DNA from: an uncultured Verrucomicrobiales bacterium
GTDB lineage: Bacteria; Verrucomicrobiota; Verrucomicrobiia; Verrucomicrobiales; Akkermansiaceae
Reading direction: 5' to 3'
Assembly: GCA_937901085.1 (NCBI GenBank)
Contig: CALCHQ010000035.1
Location: 62,001-126,000, forward strand
DNA: 64,000 nucleotides
Part shown: piece after piece, positions 24,930-33,657 of the stretch
Numbering within the stretch: the stretch's first letter is position 1
Layout: each line of letters starts with the position of its first letter
Notes under the pieces: generated by a model
Seen by the model: only the letters and a program-made list of their open reading frames with translations
Database searches by the model: none
What the model was told of the DNA's origin: nothing
Program-made: the position numbers and the translations under genes

Positions 24930-26294
24930 ATGTGGACAGGACGTTTTTCTCAGCCGACAGCAGACTTAGTATTGGAATACGGTGAATCCGTATCATATGA
25001 TTGGAAACTGTATGAACATGACATAGCCGGTTCGACCGCGCATGCGCGTGCCCAGCTGAAAGCCGGCATGCTGACCCAGGAGGAATTTGATGCCATCGCC
25101 AACGGCTTGCAGGAGATTCTGGCCGACATCAAGGCGGGCAACTTCCGCTGGAGCATGAAGCTGGAAGATGTTCACATGAACATCGAAAGCGAACTGACGC
25201 GCCGCATCGGCGCTCCGGGAGCCAAGCTGCACACCGCCCGCTCCCGCAACGACCAGGTCGCCACCGATACGCGCCTCTACTGCCGCGCGCAGATTGATAC
25301 CACCCTCGAACTTCTCCAGGACATGCAGCGAGCGCTGGTGCAGAAAGCAGCCCAGTACGCCGAAGTCCGCATCCCCGGTTATACGCACCTGCAGCGCGCC
25401 CAGCCGGTCACGATAGGTCACCATCTGCTCGCCTATGTCGAGATGCTCGACCGCGATGCAGCCCGACTGACCGATTGCCGGCGCCGCGTGAACGTGAGCC
25501 CGCTGGGCAGCGGTGCCATTGCCGGCAGCACCATCAACCTCGACCGCGAAGCGATTGCCACCGAACTGGGTTTCGACAGCGTGACCGAAAACTCCATGGA
25601 TGCCATTGCCGACCGCGATTACATCATGGAAACCCTCTTTGACCTCTCCCTCATCGGCACTCACCTCTCCCGCCTCAGCGAAGACCTGGTCCTCTGGAGC
25701 AGCGCCGAGTTCGGCTACTGCACCCTCAGCGATGCTCACACCACCGGTTCCAGCCTGATGCCGCAGAAGAAGAACCCGGATGTCTGCGAACTCACCCGCG
25801 GCAAGAGCGGGCGCCTGTACGGCAACCTGGTCAGTGTCATGGTGGCCGTGAAGGGGCTGCCCCTCACCTACAACCGAGACCTGCAGGAAGATAAGGAACC
25901 GCTCTTTGATTCCTTCGAAACCATCAGCCTGGCCCTGCGGGTAAACGCCGAAATGGTGGCCGCCATGCGTATCAATCCCGATCGCTGCGCTGCGGCTGTA
26001 AGCGACCCCCTGCTCCTCGCTACCGACCTGGCCGATTATCTGGTGCGCCGCGGCGTTCCCTTCCGCAAGGCTCACGAACTCGTGGGCAAGGCGGTGGCGG
26101 TAGCCGTCGGCACGGGAACCCCGCTCAATGAGCTGAGCCTGGAGGAATTCCAGGAAATTTCCCCGGAATATGGTGCAGACGTGCATCAGGTATTCAACCT
26201 GGACCGGGCTTTCTCACTCCGCACCAACCCCGGTGCCCCCAACCCGGATAACACAGCACGACGCATCGCCTACTGGCAGAACAAGCTGGCCTGA
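24930..26294 (+). CDS. argH: argininosuccinate lyase
   Basis: Splits argininosuccinate to arginine and fumarate, the last step of arginine synthesis. The 454-residue protein begins MWTGRFSQ, the usual ArgH start, and has the superfamily signature GSSLMPQKKNPD with the catalytic serine loop, HTARSRNDQVATD and GYTHLQRAQP. Length is normal. An in-frame ATG at 24765 would add 55 residues overlapping the transporter gene and is rejected. No other arg genes are nearby. Confidence 0.95.
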   Translation: MWTGRFSQPTADLVLEYGESVSYDWKLYEHDIAGSTAHARAQLKAGMLTQEEFDAIANGLQEILADIKAGNFRWSMKLEDVHMNIESELTRRIGAPGAKLHTARSRNDQVATDTRLYCRAQIDTTLELLQDMQRALVQKAAQYAEVRIPGYTHLQRAQPVTIGHHLLAYVEMLDRDAARLTDCRRRVNVSPLGSGAIAGSTINLDREAIATELGFDSVTENSMDAIADRDYIMETLFDLSLIGTHLSRLSEDLVLWSSAEFGYCTLSDAHTTGSSLMPQKKNPDVCELTRGKSGRLYGNLVSVMVAVKGLPLTYNRDLQEDKEPLFDSFETISLALRVNAEMVAAMRINPDRCAAAVSDPLLLATDLADYLVRRGVPFRKAHELVGKAVAVAVGTGTPLNELSLEEFQEISPEYGADVHQVFNLDRAFSLRTNPGAPNPDNTARRIAYWQNKLA

Positions 26295-26361
26295 TTTGTC
26301 GATAACACGCCCCACATGGGACGCCTTAAATCTTCAAATCGCCGCAATACGGTTTTCAAGC

Positions 26362-26391
26362 TTGCATTTTCCCCGGAACGTGCAGTATAGT
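26362..26391 (+). promoter_or_regulatory. promoter for the degenerate NAD synthetase gene
   Basis: TTGCAT, 18 nt, TATAGT. Transcription from here gives a leader of about 27 nt, pyrimidine-rich with no Shine-Dalgarno, before ATG 26425. Confidence 0.55.
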
Positions 26392-26424
26392 ACCGTAACA
26401 CCTCTACCCCCCTGATTTTTTTCC

Positions 26425-27912
26425 ATGACAACAAGCATAACCAAAATCGGAATTATCCAGAATGCCCCCCTTCCCGGCGATTTTTCTGTGAACTTGAGAG
26501 CAATCGTCCAAGGCTACCGCGAATGTCTGGACCACGGTGCAGATATCGTTATCGCACCGGCAGCCGCACTCTGCGGTGTCGAACCGCGCAGCCTGGTCAC
26601 ACGCCGCTCCTATATCAAGCAGACCCAGGCCGCGCTGACCTCCTTGTCACGAGAGCTTGGTAGCGCCCCGCTGTTGCTGGGAGCCTACACCCTCACCATC
26701 GCAGACGATGAACTCTATGTCGGCATGGTGGGCGATGGCGTCGAGGAAAGTGACCCGTGGATGCAGCGGGAACAATCCATCCAGCTGGTTCCATACCTGC
26801 TGGAAAAAGACAGCGTCACCGAACTGGAAAACGGAGGCACGGTGAACATCAAGGGGTGCAGCTTCTACACCGATACCAATGACGAGGAAATCCTGCCCGC
26901 AGAAGAATACGACTTCATCGTCCGCATGCCCTGCACCCCCTGGTATGCAGGTTCTGCACGAGCCGATGCTGAAACCCGCAACTGGGAAGCCAGCATGGCA
27001 GGCAGCACGGTGATTTGCTGCCGCCCGGTCGGTTCCGTAGGCGGTAATATCTACGGAGGAGGTTCCGGCATCTACTCCCGTGAGGCAGAAACAGTGCTGC
27101 GTCTGCCTTTCTTTGAAACGGCCGCAAAGGTTGCTGACCTGACACGCCCCCCCCAGGCCCGCAACATTCCCCAGGAGGAAGAACTCATCTGCAACGCCCT
27201 GGAACGCGGTATACGGGACAATGTCCGCAACAATGGATTCACAGGTGTCTGTGTCCCGCTGGACCATGAGAACTCAACGCTGCTGGCTGCACTCTGCATC
27301 GAAGCCCTCGGCGTTTCCAATGTGAGTGGCATTACATTCAACCCGGACAACAAGCTGGCCGAAACGCTGGGAATCACCTGCTTTTCGCCAGACACGGCGG
27401 CTCTGCAGGCAGCAGGTAACGCTGCGCTGGGGAATGAAGAAAGCCCCTCCCTGCAGGAGCGCCTGCACACAGCCCTTGCCATCACCCACGCGGAATCCCG
27501 CGGGCTCATGCTCTGCTCCCCCCTGTGCCGCAGGCAGATTATGCTGGGCGAGTTCTGCATCTACGGTCAATCTGGCGGCCACATCGCCCCCCTGGCCAAC
27601 CTCTACGACGTAGACATCTACCTGCTGAGTATGCATCTCAAGGAGAAATACACCAATCTCTTCGGCACGCTCACCGAACCGCCGCACGGAACCACCAACC
27701 GCATCATCCACGAGCTGGCCGACCGCAACATAGCCCCCTCTGCGCTGCTGCATGCCGAAAACAACTACCTCTTCAAGGAGAACGATGTACGGCTCATCCA
27801 GCGCAAGCTGCTGGCCGCCGCATTGAAACGTACGCAGCTTCCCATCATCCTGCATGTAGATGCCCCAGATGAGCAGCTCTCCTTCCCCGTAACCCATCGT
27901 CTGAACGATTAA
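26425..27912 (+). CDS. NadE-like protein (nitrilase + NAD synthetase folds) lacking both active sites
   Basis: 495 residues, laid out like glutamine-dependent NAD synthetase: a nitrilase-fold glutaminase domain (1-240) and a synthetase domain (250-495). Global similarity is clear (KIGIIQNAPLPGDF, GADIVIAPAAAL, YGGGSGIYS, IRDNVRNNGFTG, IYGQSGGHIAPLANLY). The catalytic residues are gone. The glutaminase Glu is Ala46, the Lys of the KxxLP block is absent, and the Cys of ICED is Tyr148. In the synthetase the P-loop SGGIDS reads DHENST (280-285), and the TGNKSE block is replaced. The intact frame and its own promoter argue against a pseudogene. It is probably a pseudoenzyme with a binding, scaffold or regulatory role. 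Confidence 0.82.
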   Translation: MTTSITKIGIIQNAPLPGDFSVNLRAIVQGYRECLDHGADIVIAPAAALCGVEPRSLVTRRSYIKQTQAALTSLSRELGSAPLLLGAYTLTIADDELYVGMVGDGVEESDPWMQREQSIQLVPYLLEKDSVTELENGGTVNIKGCSFYTDTNDEEILPAEEYDFIVRMPCTPWYAGSARADAETRNWEASMAGSTVICCRPVGSVGGNIYGGGSGIYSREAETVLRLPFFETAAKVADLTRPPQARNIPQEEELICNALERGIRDNVRNNGFTGVCVPLDHENSTLLAALCIEALGVSNVSGITFNPDNKLAETLGITCFSPDTAALQAAGNAALGNEESPSLQERLHTALAITHAESRGLMLCSPLCRRQIMLGEFCIYGQSGGHIAPLANLYDVDIYLLSMHLKEKYTNLFGTLTEPPHGTTNRIIHELADRNIAPSALLHAENNYLFKENDVRLIQRKLLAAALKRTQLPIILHVDAPDEQLSFPVTHRLND

Positions 27913-27935
27913 GTTAAATACTAGTTATTGAACCT

Positions 27936-27977
27936 GAATAAGGGGGTGCAGCGTCATCACGCTACACCCCCTTATTC
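27936..27977 (+). promoter_or_regulatory. strong hairpin ending at the start codon of the AP2-like gene
   Basis: A 19-bp stem with one mismatch and a 4-nt loop (arms 27936-27954 and 27959-27977), with five consecutive G-C pairs. The last base of the stem is immediately before ATG 27978. It may terminate the upstream gene (the right arm ends TTATT) and would also hide any ribosome site of the downstream gene. Confidence 0.75.
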
Positions 27978-28286
27978 ATGAAAAGCAAGAATCTTACCCG
28001 CTACACATACGAGAACACCGATTTCCAGGGCTGGCGAGTCAGCATCCAGCGCTGCGGTCGCATCATCACGCGCTACTTCTCAGACCTGCAGTACGGATCA
28101 GAGGAAGAATCAAAAGCGGCCGCCATAGAATACCGCGACCTCGTCTTTGCCAATATGTCAGCGAACCGGGACAACCTGCCCGACTACATGGACCGCGAAC
28201 TGGAACATGTCCAGGAGCTGCTGCAGGAAAAAAGCGGACTGGTTAATCCTCGTCATCATGCACCCCGCGGGCTTTCTCGATCTTAG
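27978..28286 (+). CDS. small AP2/ERF-like domain protein
   Basis: 102 residues. Residues 10-55 match the AP2-type DNA-binding pattern: GWRVSIQR, a three-stranded sheet, then TRYFSDLQYGSEEESKAAAIEYRDL with the helix packing on it. In bacteria such domains occur in homing endonucleases and small stand-alone proteins, often in mobile DNA. No nuclease domain is present. The C-terminus (about 45 residues) is charged and helical. The gene has no visible Shine-Dalgarno because a hairpin fills the leader. Its 3' end overlaps the convergent gene at 28243 by 44 nt. A DNA-binding or regulatory role is likely; the target is unknown. Confidence 0.7.
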   Translation: MKSKNLTRYTYENTDFQGWRVSIQRCGRIITRYFSDLQYGSEEESKAAAIEYRDLVFANMSANRDNLPDYMDRELEHVQELLQEKSGLVNPRHHAPRGLSRS

Positions 28287-28680
28287 CATGCTGAGAAGCT
28301 TCGCTTTCCTCGGTCTGGGGCAGCAGGAGGGCCTTCAGCTCTTCATGCTGGAAAAAGGCAGCCGACTCCATGCGGGACAATTCCAGAGCCAGCTGGCTCA
28401 GGACATCCACCAGGGGCTGCTTCACGCCCTCTGTATTGTCAATGTACTGCCACAGATCCTCCTCGTTCACCGATAAGAGGGACTTCTGCTCATCGAGGGC
28501 GGCACGCAGCGCCGGCAGCACCTCTTCCACATCCTCGCGCTGCTGAATCTGCTCCAGCGCCTCAACTACCTGTTCCATCGATTGCTGCAAGCGCTCGCAG
28601 GCCTCAGACATGGGGTCGGCAGCGGCAGCAGGCTGCACAATGGCTGCCGCAACGAGAGTAGGAAGCAGGAAACGGTTCAT
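28243..28680 (-). CDS. exported helical protein of unknown function
   Basis: 145 residues with a signal peptide (cleavage likely after AAAA, about residue 20). The mature part is highly charged and predicted helical (CERLQQSMEQVVEALEQIQ, later LSQLALELSRMES), possibly a coiled coil, with an acidic C-terminus. I know no family. A clear promoter (TTGACA, 18 nt, TAAAAT) ends 6 nt before ATG 28680, so it is expressed from its own start. Its last 44 nt overlap the AP2-like gene on the other strand. Confidence 0.72.
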   Translation of the reverse strand: MNRFLLPTLVAAAIVQPAAAADPMSEACERLQQSMEQVVEALEQIQQREDVEEVLPALRAALDEQKSLLSVNEEDLWQYIDNTEGVKQPLVDVLSQLALELSRMESAAFFQHEELKALLLPQTEESEASQHAKIEKARGVHDDED

Positions 28681-28686
28681 GGTTGT

Positions 28687-28716
28687 ATTTTAGGCTCTCT
28701 ACCCGGTCATTGTCAA
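28687..28716 (-). promoter_or_regulatory. promoter for the exported protein at 28680
   Basis: On the minus strand, TTGACA, 18 nt, TAAAAT. Only 6 nt separate the -10 from the ATG, so the transcript is expected to be leaderless. Confidence 0.7.
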
Positions 28717-28756
28717 GCAAAGAGCAGATTCCCCGACTCAAAATGTGCTTTTCTTC

Positions 28757-28785
28757 GTGACAAAGTGCAGGCAATGCGTTAGTAT
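28757..28785 (+). promoter_or_regulatory. probable promoter for kdsB-uppS
   Basis: GTGACA, 17 nt, TAGTAT. The leader to ATG 28814 would be about 22 nt. Confidence 0.4.
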
Positions 28786-28813
28786 AGATGCGTTAAAACC
28801 GCCTGTTTTTCCT

Positions 28814-29635
28814 ATGTCTCAATCCATCCTTATCGTCATACCTGCCCGCTACGCCTCCACCCGCCTGCCCGGCAAGCCCCTTGTCAAGATTGCCGGAGTG
28901 GAAATGATCAAGCGCGTGGCCGACATCGCCGCCTCTATCTGCCGCAAGAATGACAACTGCCACTATGTGGTGGCCACAGATGACCAGCGCATCGTGGATT
29001 ACTGCCAGGGGGTGGATGTTCCCGTTGTCATGACGTCCGAAACCTGCCGCAGCGGCACGGAGCGTTGCTGGGATGCCGTCAGCCAGCAGGCAGAAGCGCC
29101 CGATTTCATCGTCAACCTCCAGGGAGACAACCCTCTCTGCCCGCCCTGGGTGATTCAGCAGCTCATTGATGAATGGAAAGCCTGCCCGGCCGATGTCTTC
29201 ACCCCCTGCATCCACCTGGACTGGGCAGAATACGACCGTCTGGTGGAATCCAAGAAGACGACTCCTTACAGCGGTACAACCGTGCTGGTAGACAAGAACG
29301 GCTACGCGCTGGCTTTCTCCAAGAGTACCATCCCGGCCATCCGCAAGCCGGAAAAAGCCCGCGAAAGCATGGAGAAGAGCCCGGTACGCCGCCATGTGGG
29401 TCTGTATGCCTACACCTACTCCGCCCTCAAGAACTACTTTGAACTTCCTGAAGGCGATTACGAAAAGGGCTGTGTTGAGGGGCTGGAGCAGATGCGATTC
29501 CTCTATAACGGCCTGCGCGTGAAGATGGTGGAGGTGAACTACCGTGGCCGCAAGACCACCAGCGGTGTGGACTCCCCGGAAGACGTTGCCCGCGTCGAGG
29601 CCATTCTTGCCGAATATGGTGAATACGAGCTGTAA
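28814..29635 (+). CDS. kdsB: 3-deoxy-manno-octulosonate cytidylyltransferase (CMP-Kdo synthetase)
   Basis: Activates Kdo with CTP for transfer to lipid A, a marker of LPS synthesis. The 273-residue protein starts at ATG 28814, directly before the nucleotide-binding IPARYASTRLPGKPL. It also has VVATDD, SGTERCWDA, and the metal/product motif LQGDNPL, and it ends with the usual TTSGVDSPEDVARV. An earlier in-frame ATG at 28745 lies upstream of the promoter and is not family-like. In VVNLQGDxP the usual Glu of QGDEP is Asn here (GDNPL), a small change. The stop overlaps the uppS start (TAATG). Confidence 0.93.
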   Translation: MSQSILIVIPARYASTRLPGKPLVKIAGVEMIKRVADIAASICRKNDNCHYVVATDDQRIVDYCQGVDVPVVMTSETCRSGTERCWDAVSQQAEAPDFIVNLQGDNPLCPPWVIQQLIDEWKACPADVFTPCIHLDWAEYDRLVESKKTTPYSGTTVLVDKNGYALAFSKSTIPAIRKPEKARESMEKSPVRRHVGLYAYTYSALKNYFELPEGDYEKGCVEGLEQMRFLYNGLRVKMVEVNYRGRKTTSGVDSPEDVARVEAILAEYGEYEL

Positions 29636-30348
29636 TGCCCGCCGCCATGAGTGAAATTCCGCAGCACATTGCCATCATCATGGATGGCAACGGCCGCTGG
29701 GCCAAGCAGAAGGGTATCCTCCGAGCCAGCGGGCATGAGGAAGGAGGCCGCTCCGTGCAGCGTGCCATCGACCTCTGCCTGGAGCATGGCGTAAAGTGGC
29801 TCACACTCTACGCCTTCTCCACTGAGAACTGGGGGCGCTCCAAACTGGAAGTCTCTGCACTCATGCACCTGCTGGACAAGTACCTCAAGGAGCGCACGCC
29901 GGAAATGATGGAAAAGAATGTGCGGCTGCACGCCATCGGCGAGCTGCACATGCTGCCCGAAAACTGCCGCAAACGCCTGCAGGACAGCATTGATGCCACG
30001 CGAAACAACGACGGTCTCAACCTCGTTCTGGCGCTCTCTTACGGCTCCCGCCAGGAAATTACCGCCGCCGTCAGGCAGCTGGCCACCCAGGTGCAGGCCG
30101 GTACGCTGCAGCCGGAGGACATCACGCCGGAAATGCTGGCAGACAATCTCTACACCGCCGGCATGCCCGACCCGGACCTGCTCATCCGCACCAGCGGAGA
30201 AATGCGTATCTCCAACTACCTGCTCTGGCAGATAAGCTACGCAGAACTCTATGTGACCGATGTACTCTGGCCTGATTTCGGGCGCTCCGAATTCGAGGCT
30301 GCGCTGGCAGAATATGCCAAACGAGAACGCCGCTACGGCAAACGCTGA
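29635..30348 (+). CDS. uppS: undecaprenyl diphosphate synthase (isoprenyl transferase)
   Basis: Condenses isopentenyl diphosphate onto farnesyl diphosphate to make the C55 lipid carrier for peptidoglycan and LPS. The 237-residue protein has the signature HIAIIMDGNGRWA (catalytic Asp17), the RxG and YAFSTENWGRS motifs, and LIRTSGEMRISNYLLWQ near the C-terminus. ATG 29635 overlaps the kdsB stop by one base; an ATG at 29647 (MSEIPQH) is an equally good start. cdsA and dxr, which often follow, are absent. Confidence 0.94.
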   Translation: MPAAMSEIPQHIAIIMDGNGRWAKQKGILRASGHEEGGRSVQRAIDLCLEHGVKWLTLYAFSTENWGRSKLEVSALMHLLDKYLKERTPEMMEKNVRLHAIGELHMLPENCRKRLQDSIDATRNNDGLNLVLALSYGSRQEITAAVRQLATQVQAGTLQPEDITPEMLADNLYTAGMPDPDLLIRTSGEMRISNYLLWQISYAELYVTDVLWPDFGRSEFEAALAEYAKRERRYGKR

Positions 30349-30374
30349 ACGCATTTACCACCTGGCAGATTCCC

Positions 30375-31433
30375 TTACTTAGCACCGTCCCTGCGTTCCG
30401 GCGCCGGGGCGGTTCTGCATTTCACGGCCAGCGCTTCAACACGAGGGAAAGCCATATACAGCAATTCCTTCTCAGTGCGGATACGCTCCGTCCACAGATT
30501 CCCCTGCAATCCCAGCACAAGCGGAGAATCCGGCACCTGGTACTGGCACACCCGGTCTGGGGTAATCACCAGCTCTCCCGGCTTCGCATCCTCTGCCCGC
30601 TGCGGGTAGTCAAAATAAAAGTGCGTATTCGGGCAGAGGATGACCGGCATCCCCATGGCCAGCACCCTCGACTCCAGACCTCCGCGCCACAGCATCACCC
30701 ATTGGCCGCGCACCCCATTGCAGGCGGCTTCGTCCCAGGTAACAGGCTGATAACCTTTCGCCTTCACATAATCAACCATTTCCTGCATGAAGCGGCGTTG
30801 CTGCTCTCGACTCAACAGACGGTCATCCACCTCATCCCCTCCCAGATGAATCGGCGTGCCGGCGGGAAAAATGTCCATGACATCATCCAGCACCTTGCGG
30901 GCAAAGGCGCGAACCTCAGGCTTCTCCACATTCAGCACATCGCGCCCCAGCTTGCAGCCGGGCGGAGGCTCGATGGCCAGTTCGGGATACGCCACCAGAG
31001 CGGCATAACTGTGGCCGGGCATGTCAATCTCCGGCACCAGGGTGATTCCCTTCCTCTTGCCGTAAGCCACCAGCTTCTTCATGATTTCCCGTGAATAGAA
31101 GCCACCGTAGCAATCGCTGAAATGAGAGCCTATTTCGTGGCGGCTCCAGTCCCACTCCCCTTCCGGAAGGCGCTTGCGCCATGCTCCCACCTGGGTCAGC
31201 CTGGGGTAGCTCTTGATCTGCAAGCGCCAGCCGGGGCCATCTGTCAGGTGAAGATGCAGATAGTTAAGGTCCAGTTCGGCCATGCGGTTCATCAGCCTCG
31301 CCAGCACATCCGGCCCGAAGAAATGCCGCGACACATCCAGATGCAGACCACGCCAGGCATAACGTTGCTGCGCTTCAGTCACCTGTACCAGGAAACCCAG
31401 CAGGCAAAACATGACTGCCAGTAAACGCCTCAT
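30375..31433 (-). CDS. secreted family 20 glycoside hydrolase (beta-N-acetylhexosaminidase-like)
   Basis: A 352-residue exported protein with a signal peptide (residues 1-21). It is a single GH20 barrel with GLHLDVSRHF near the start, LHLHLTDGPGWR, EIDMPGHS, and the catalytic pair Asp200-Glu201 in HLGGDEVDD. The pair means substrate-assisted removal of terminal GlcNAc or GalNAc, as on mucin or peptidoglycan turnover products. It lacks the N-terminal GH20b domain of many larger enzymes and seems to end soon after the last barrel strand. Its start overlaps the maf stop (ATGA), so it is the third gene of an ilvA-maf-GH20 unit. Confidence 0.88.
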   Translation of the reverse strand: MRRLLAVMFCLLGFLVQVTEAQQRYAWRGLHLDVSRHFFGPDVLARLMNRMAELDLNYLHLHLTDGPGWRLQIKSYPRLTQVGAWRKRLPEGEWDWSRHEIGSHFSDCYGGFYSREIMKKLVAYGKRKGITLVPEIDMPGHSYAALVAYPELAIEPPPGCKLGRDVLNVEKPEVRAFARKVLDDVMDIFPAGTPIHLGGDEVDDRLLSREQQRRFMQEMVDYVKAKGYQPVTWDEAACNGVRGQWVMLWRGGLESRVLAMGMPVILCPNTHFYFDYPQRAEDAKPGELVITPDRVCQYQVPDSPLVLGLQGNLWTERIRTEKELLYMAFPRVEALAVKCRTAPAPERRDGAK

Positions 31434-31984
31434 GCCGGATTCAGAACCTGCAGCAAGCGGGTAACAGGAAGCCCGATGACATTATCCAAATCTCCCTCAA
31501 AGCGCTCAATGATAAGCTCTCCATGCTCCTGAATCGCATAAGCCCCGGCCTTGTCATACACATGCACCAGGCTCATGTAATGACGGATGGCAGCCTCATC
31601 GAGCGGGCGGAAGGTGACATGGCTCGTTTCCGTGAAATCGCGGCGCGAACCGTCGGGCATGATGACAGCTACCGCAGTACAGACGCTGTGGGTGCGCCCC
31701 TGTAGCTGCAGCAACATGGCGACAGCCTGTGTTTCATCAGCCGGTTTGCCCAGCGGCATCCCGTCGATGAATACCAGCGTATCTGCCCCAATGACCACTT
31801 CTCCGGGGAACTCGCGCGCCACGGCCTCAGCCTTGGACGCTGCATTGATGGCACAGAGCAGCTCAGGTGACAAGGAGGCATCATGCACCTCCTCCGTATC
31901 GCGCACCTCAACCCGGAACGCAACGCCTTCGCGCGCCAGCAGTTCACGGCGGCGGGGAGACTGGGAAGCCAGTATCATGCTCAT
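31430..31984 (-). CDS. maf: Maf-family nucleotide pyrophosphatase
   Basis: Hydrolyses non-canonical or methylated nucleoside triphosphates; family members are also called septum-formation inhibitors. The 184-residue protein has the N-terminal LASQSPRRRELL motif, GADTLVFIDG with the metal-binding Asp, GKPAD, and YDKAGAYAIQEHG. Length is normal. It overlaps ilvA upstream and GH20 downstream, both by ATGA, giving a tightly coupled three-gene unit. Confidence 0.93.
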   Translation of the reverse strand: MSMILASQSPRRRELLAREGVAFRVEVRDTEEVHDASLSPELLCAINAASKAEAVAREFPGEVVIGADTLVFIDGMPLGKPADETQAVAMLLQLQGRTHSVCTAVAVIMPDGSRRDFTETSHVTFRPLDEAAIRHYMSLVHVYDKAGAYAIQEHGELIIERFEGDLDNVIGLPVTRLLQVLNPA

Positions 31985-33546
31985 TTATCCAGGGGAGACA
32001 TGCGGTCCAGTACACGGTGGCGCACCTCGTCGGGCAACTCATGGAGGCCCTGAATAGTCGTACCGAGCAGTTGCATTGCCTTCTCGCGGCAGGCATCGCG
32101 GTCGGCCACCGTCTCAAACTCCAGGCCGACCAGCGCGCGCCCCACATGCTCGCCGGAATAACGGTAATTGAAGTAGCACAGGTGAGCATACTGGCCGATA
32201 ACACGCATGAATTCGCTGAATGCGCCCGGACGCTCCGGGAACTCGATAACGAAGAACACGGGGTGCTTGAGGCGTTCCCGGTCATAGGAAATCATGCGGA
32301 AGCGCACATCGGCATGGTTGGTGACATCTCTTGCCTGCAAGCCTTTTTCCTGCAGCGCGCGGTCAATCTCCGCAAACTGTTCATCCGTGGCCAGCACGCC
32401 GAAAACGGGCTGCTGAATCTCCCCGGCCACACGGCCGTACTGCACATCCGTGAGCTGCACACCGGCCGGTATACTTTCCAGATATTTGAGTACCTGCCCC
32501 CGCTTGGTTTCCATGGGAATCTGCAGGAAACGCTCCTGGCGGTTACTCTCATGCACACCAGCGCGGCTGGCCACCACGCCCATCTGGGCAAAGTCCATAT
32601 TGGCACCGGAGAGTACCACGAGGCACTTCTCTCCCGGTTTGATGTTCCCATTCTGCCAATCCTGCAGCAAGGCGGCCACACCCATGGAACCAGAGGGTTC
32701 GGTAATCACACGAATGCTGTTCCAGAGCGAACGGATAGCCTTGCACACCTCTTCATTGGTCACCGTCACGAAATCATCGAGCAGATTCCGGCAGAGTTCG
32801 TAGGTCAGCTCGCCAGCGGTACGCACCGCAGTACCATCGCAGAACACATCGACATAGGGCAATGTCTTGCGCTCGCCGCTCTCGACAGCCAGTTTCATGG
32901 AAGCCTGATTCACGCCCTCAACGCCGATGCACTTGCATTCCGGCCAGAATTTCTTGAACCAGCAGGCACAGGAAGCAGCCAGACCGCCACCGCCAATCTG
33001 CAGGTACACACGGTCAAACGCCCCCTGCCCGCTCATCACCACCTCGTCTGCCAGCGTCCCCTGGCCACCCATGGTGTAGAGGTGATCATAGGGGTGAACA
33101 AAAGTCAGGCCGTGCGTCTCCGCATAGTCATGAGCAGCAGCCGAGGCAGCGTCATACGAGTCACCCGTCAGCACAATCTCAACCTGTTCACCACCGTGCA
33201 TACGCACCGCATTCTGTTTCACTTCCGGCGTGGAACGCGGCATGAAGATATGGGCCTTGCAGCCCAGACGGCGTGCCGCCAGAGCCACCCCCTGACCATG
33301 ATTGCCGGCCGAGGCTGCCACCACGCCGAGGGCACGCTGGCCGGGGTCGAGCTTGGCCATGCAGTTATAGGCACCTCGCCACTTGTACGCCTTGATGGGG
33401 CCGAGGTCTTCCCGCTTGGCAAATACCACAGCATCCACGCCGGGCAGGCTAATTTCCTGCAAGGGAGTAGGAGACCCGACGGCATATACGCGCTGCCGTG
33501 CCTGCAGGATTTCATCGAAAAGCTGTTCGTGGAGATTCGTCATCAT
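31981..33546 (-). CDS. ilvA: threonine ammonia-lyase, biosynthetic type
   Basis: PLP enzyme making 2-oxobutyrate from threonine for isoleucine synthesis. The 521-residue protein has the PLP-lysine region AYKWRGAYN, the cofactor-phosphate motif SAGNHGQGVA, and about 170 C-terminal residues forming two ACT-like domains (VFFVIEFPERPGAF in the second), so it should be the isoleucine-inhibited form. GGAGG lies 7 nt before ATG 33546, but the promoter (33559-33588) puts the transcription start at about the same place, so that site may not be in the mRNA. maf follows with an ATGA overlap. Confidence 0.93.
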   Translation of the reverse strand: MMTNLHEQLFDEILQARQRVYAVGSPTPLQEISLPGVDAVVFAKREDLGPIKAYKWRGAYNCMAKLDPGQRALGVVAASAGNHGQGVALAARRLGCKAHIFMPRSTPEVKQNAVRMHGGEQVEIVLTGDSYDAASAAAHDYAETHGLTFVHPYDHLYTMGGQGTLADEVVMSGQGAFDRVYLQIGGGGLAASCACWFKKFWPECKCIGVEGVNQASMKLAVESGERKTLPYVDVFCDGTAVRTAGELTYELCRNLLDDFVTVTNEEVCKAIRSLWNSIRVITEPSGSMGVAALLQDWQNGNIKPGEKCLVVLSGANMDFAQMGVVASRAGVHESNRQERFLQIPMETKRGQVLKYLESIPAGVQLTDVQYGRVAGEIQQPVFGVLATDEQFAEIDRALQEKGLQARDVTNHADVRFRMISYDRERLKHPVFFVIEFPERPGAFSEFMRVIGQYAHLCYFNYRYSGEHVGRALVGLEFETVADRDACREKAMQLLGTTIQGLHELPDEVRHRVLDRMSPLDK

Positions 33547-33558
33547 CTGAGCGCCTCC

Positions 33559-33588
33559 ATTTTATCGCAAAGGCCGCAGGCAACGCAA
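33559..33588 (-). promoter_or_regulatory. promoter for ilvA-maf-GH20
   Basis: On the minus strand, TTGCGT, 18 nt, TAAAAT. The -10 ends 12 nt before ATG 33546. Confidence 0.5.
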
Positions 33589-33657
33589 GCGCGTAATGCG
33601 TTCACACCCGCATTTTATTCATGCTGTACTTTTTTAGCATTGTGGCAGTTTTTCTAC

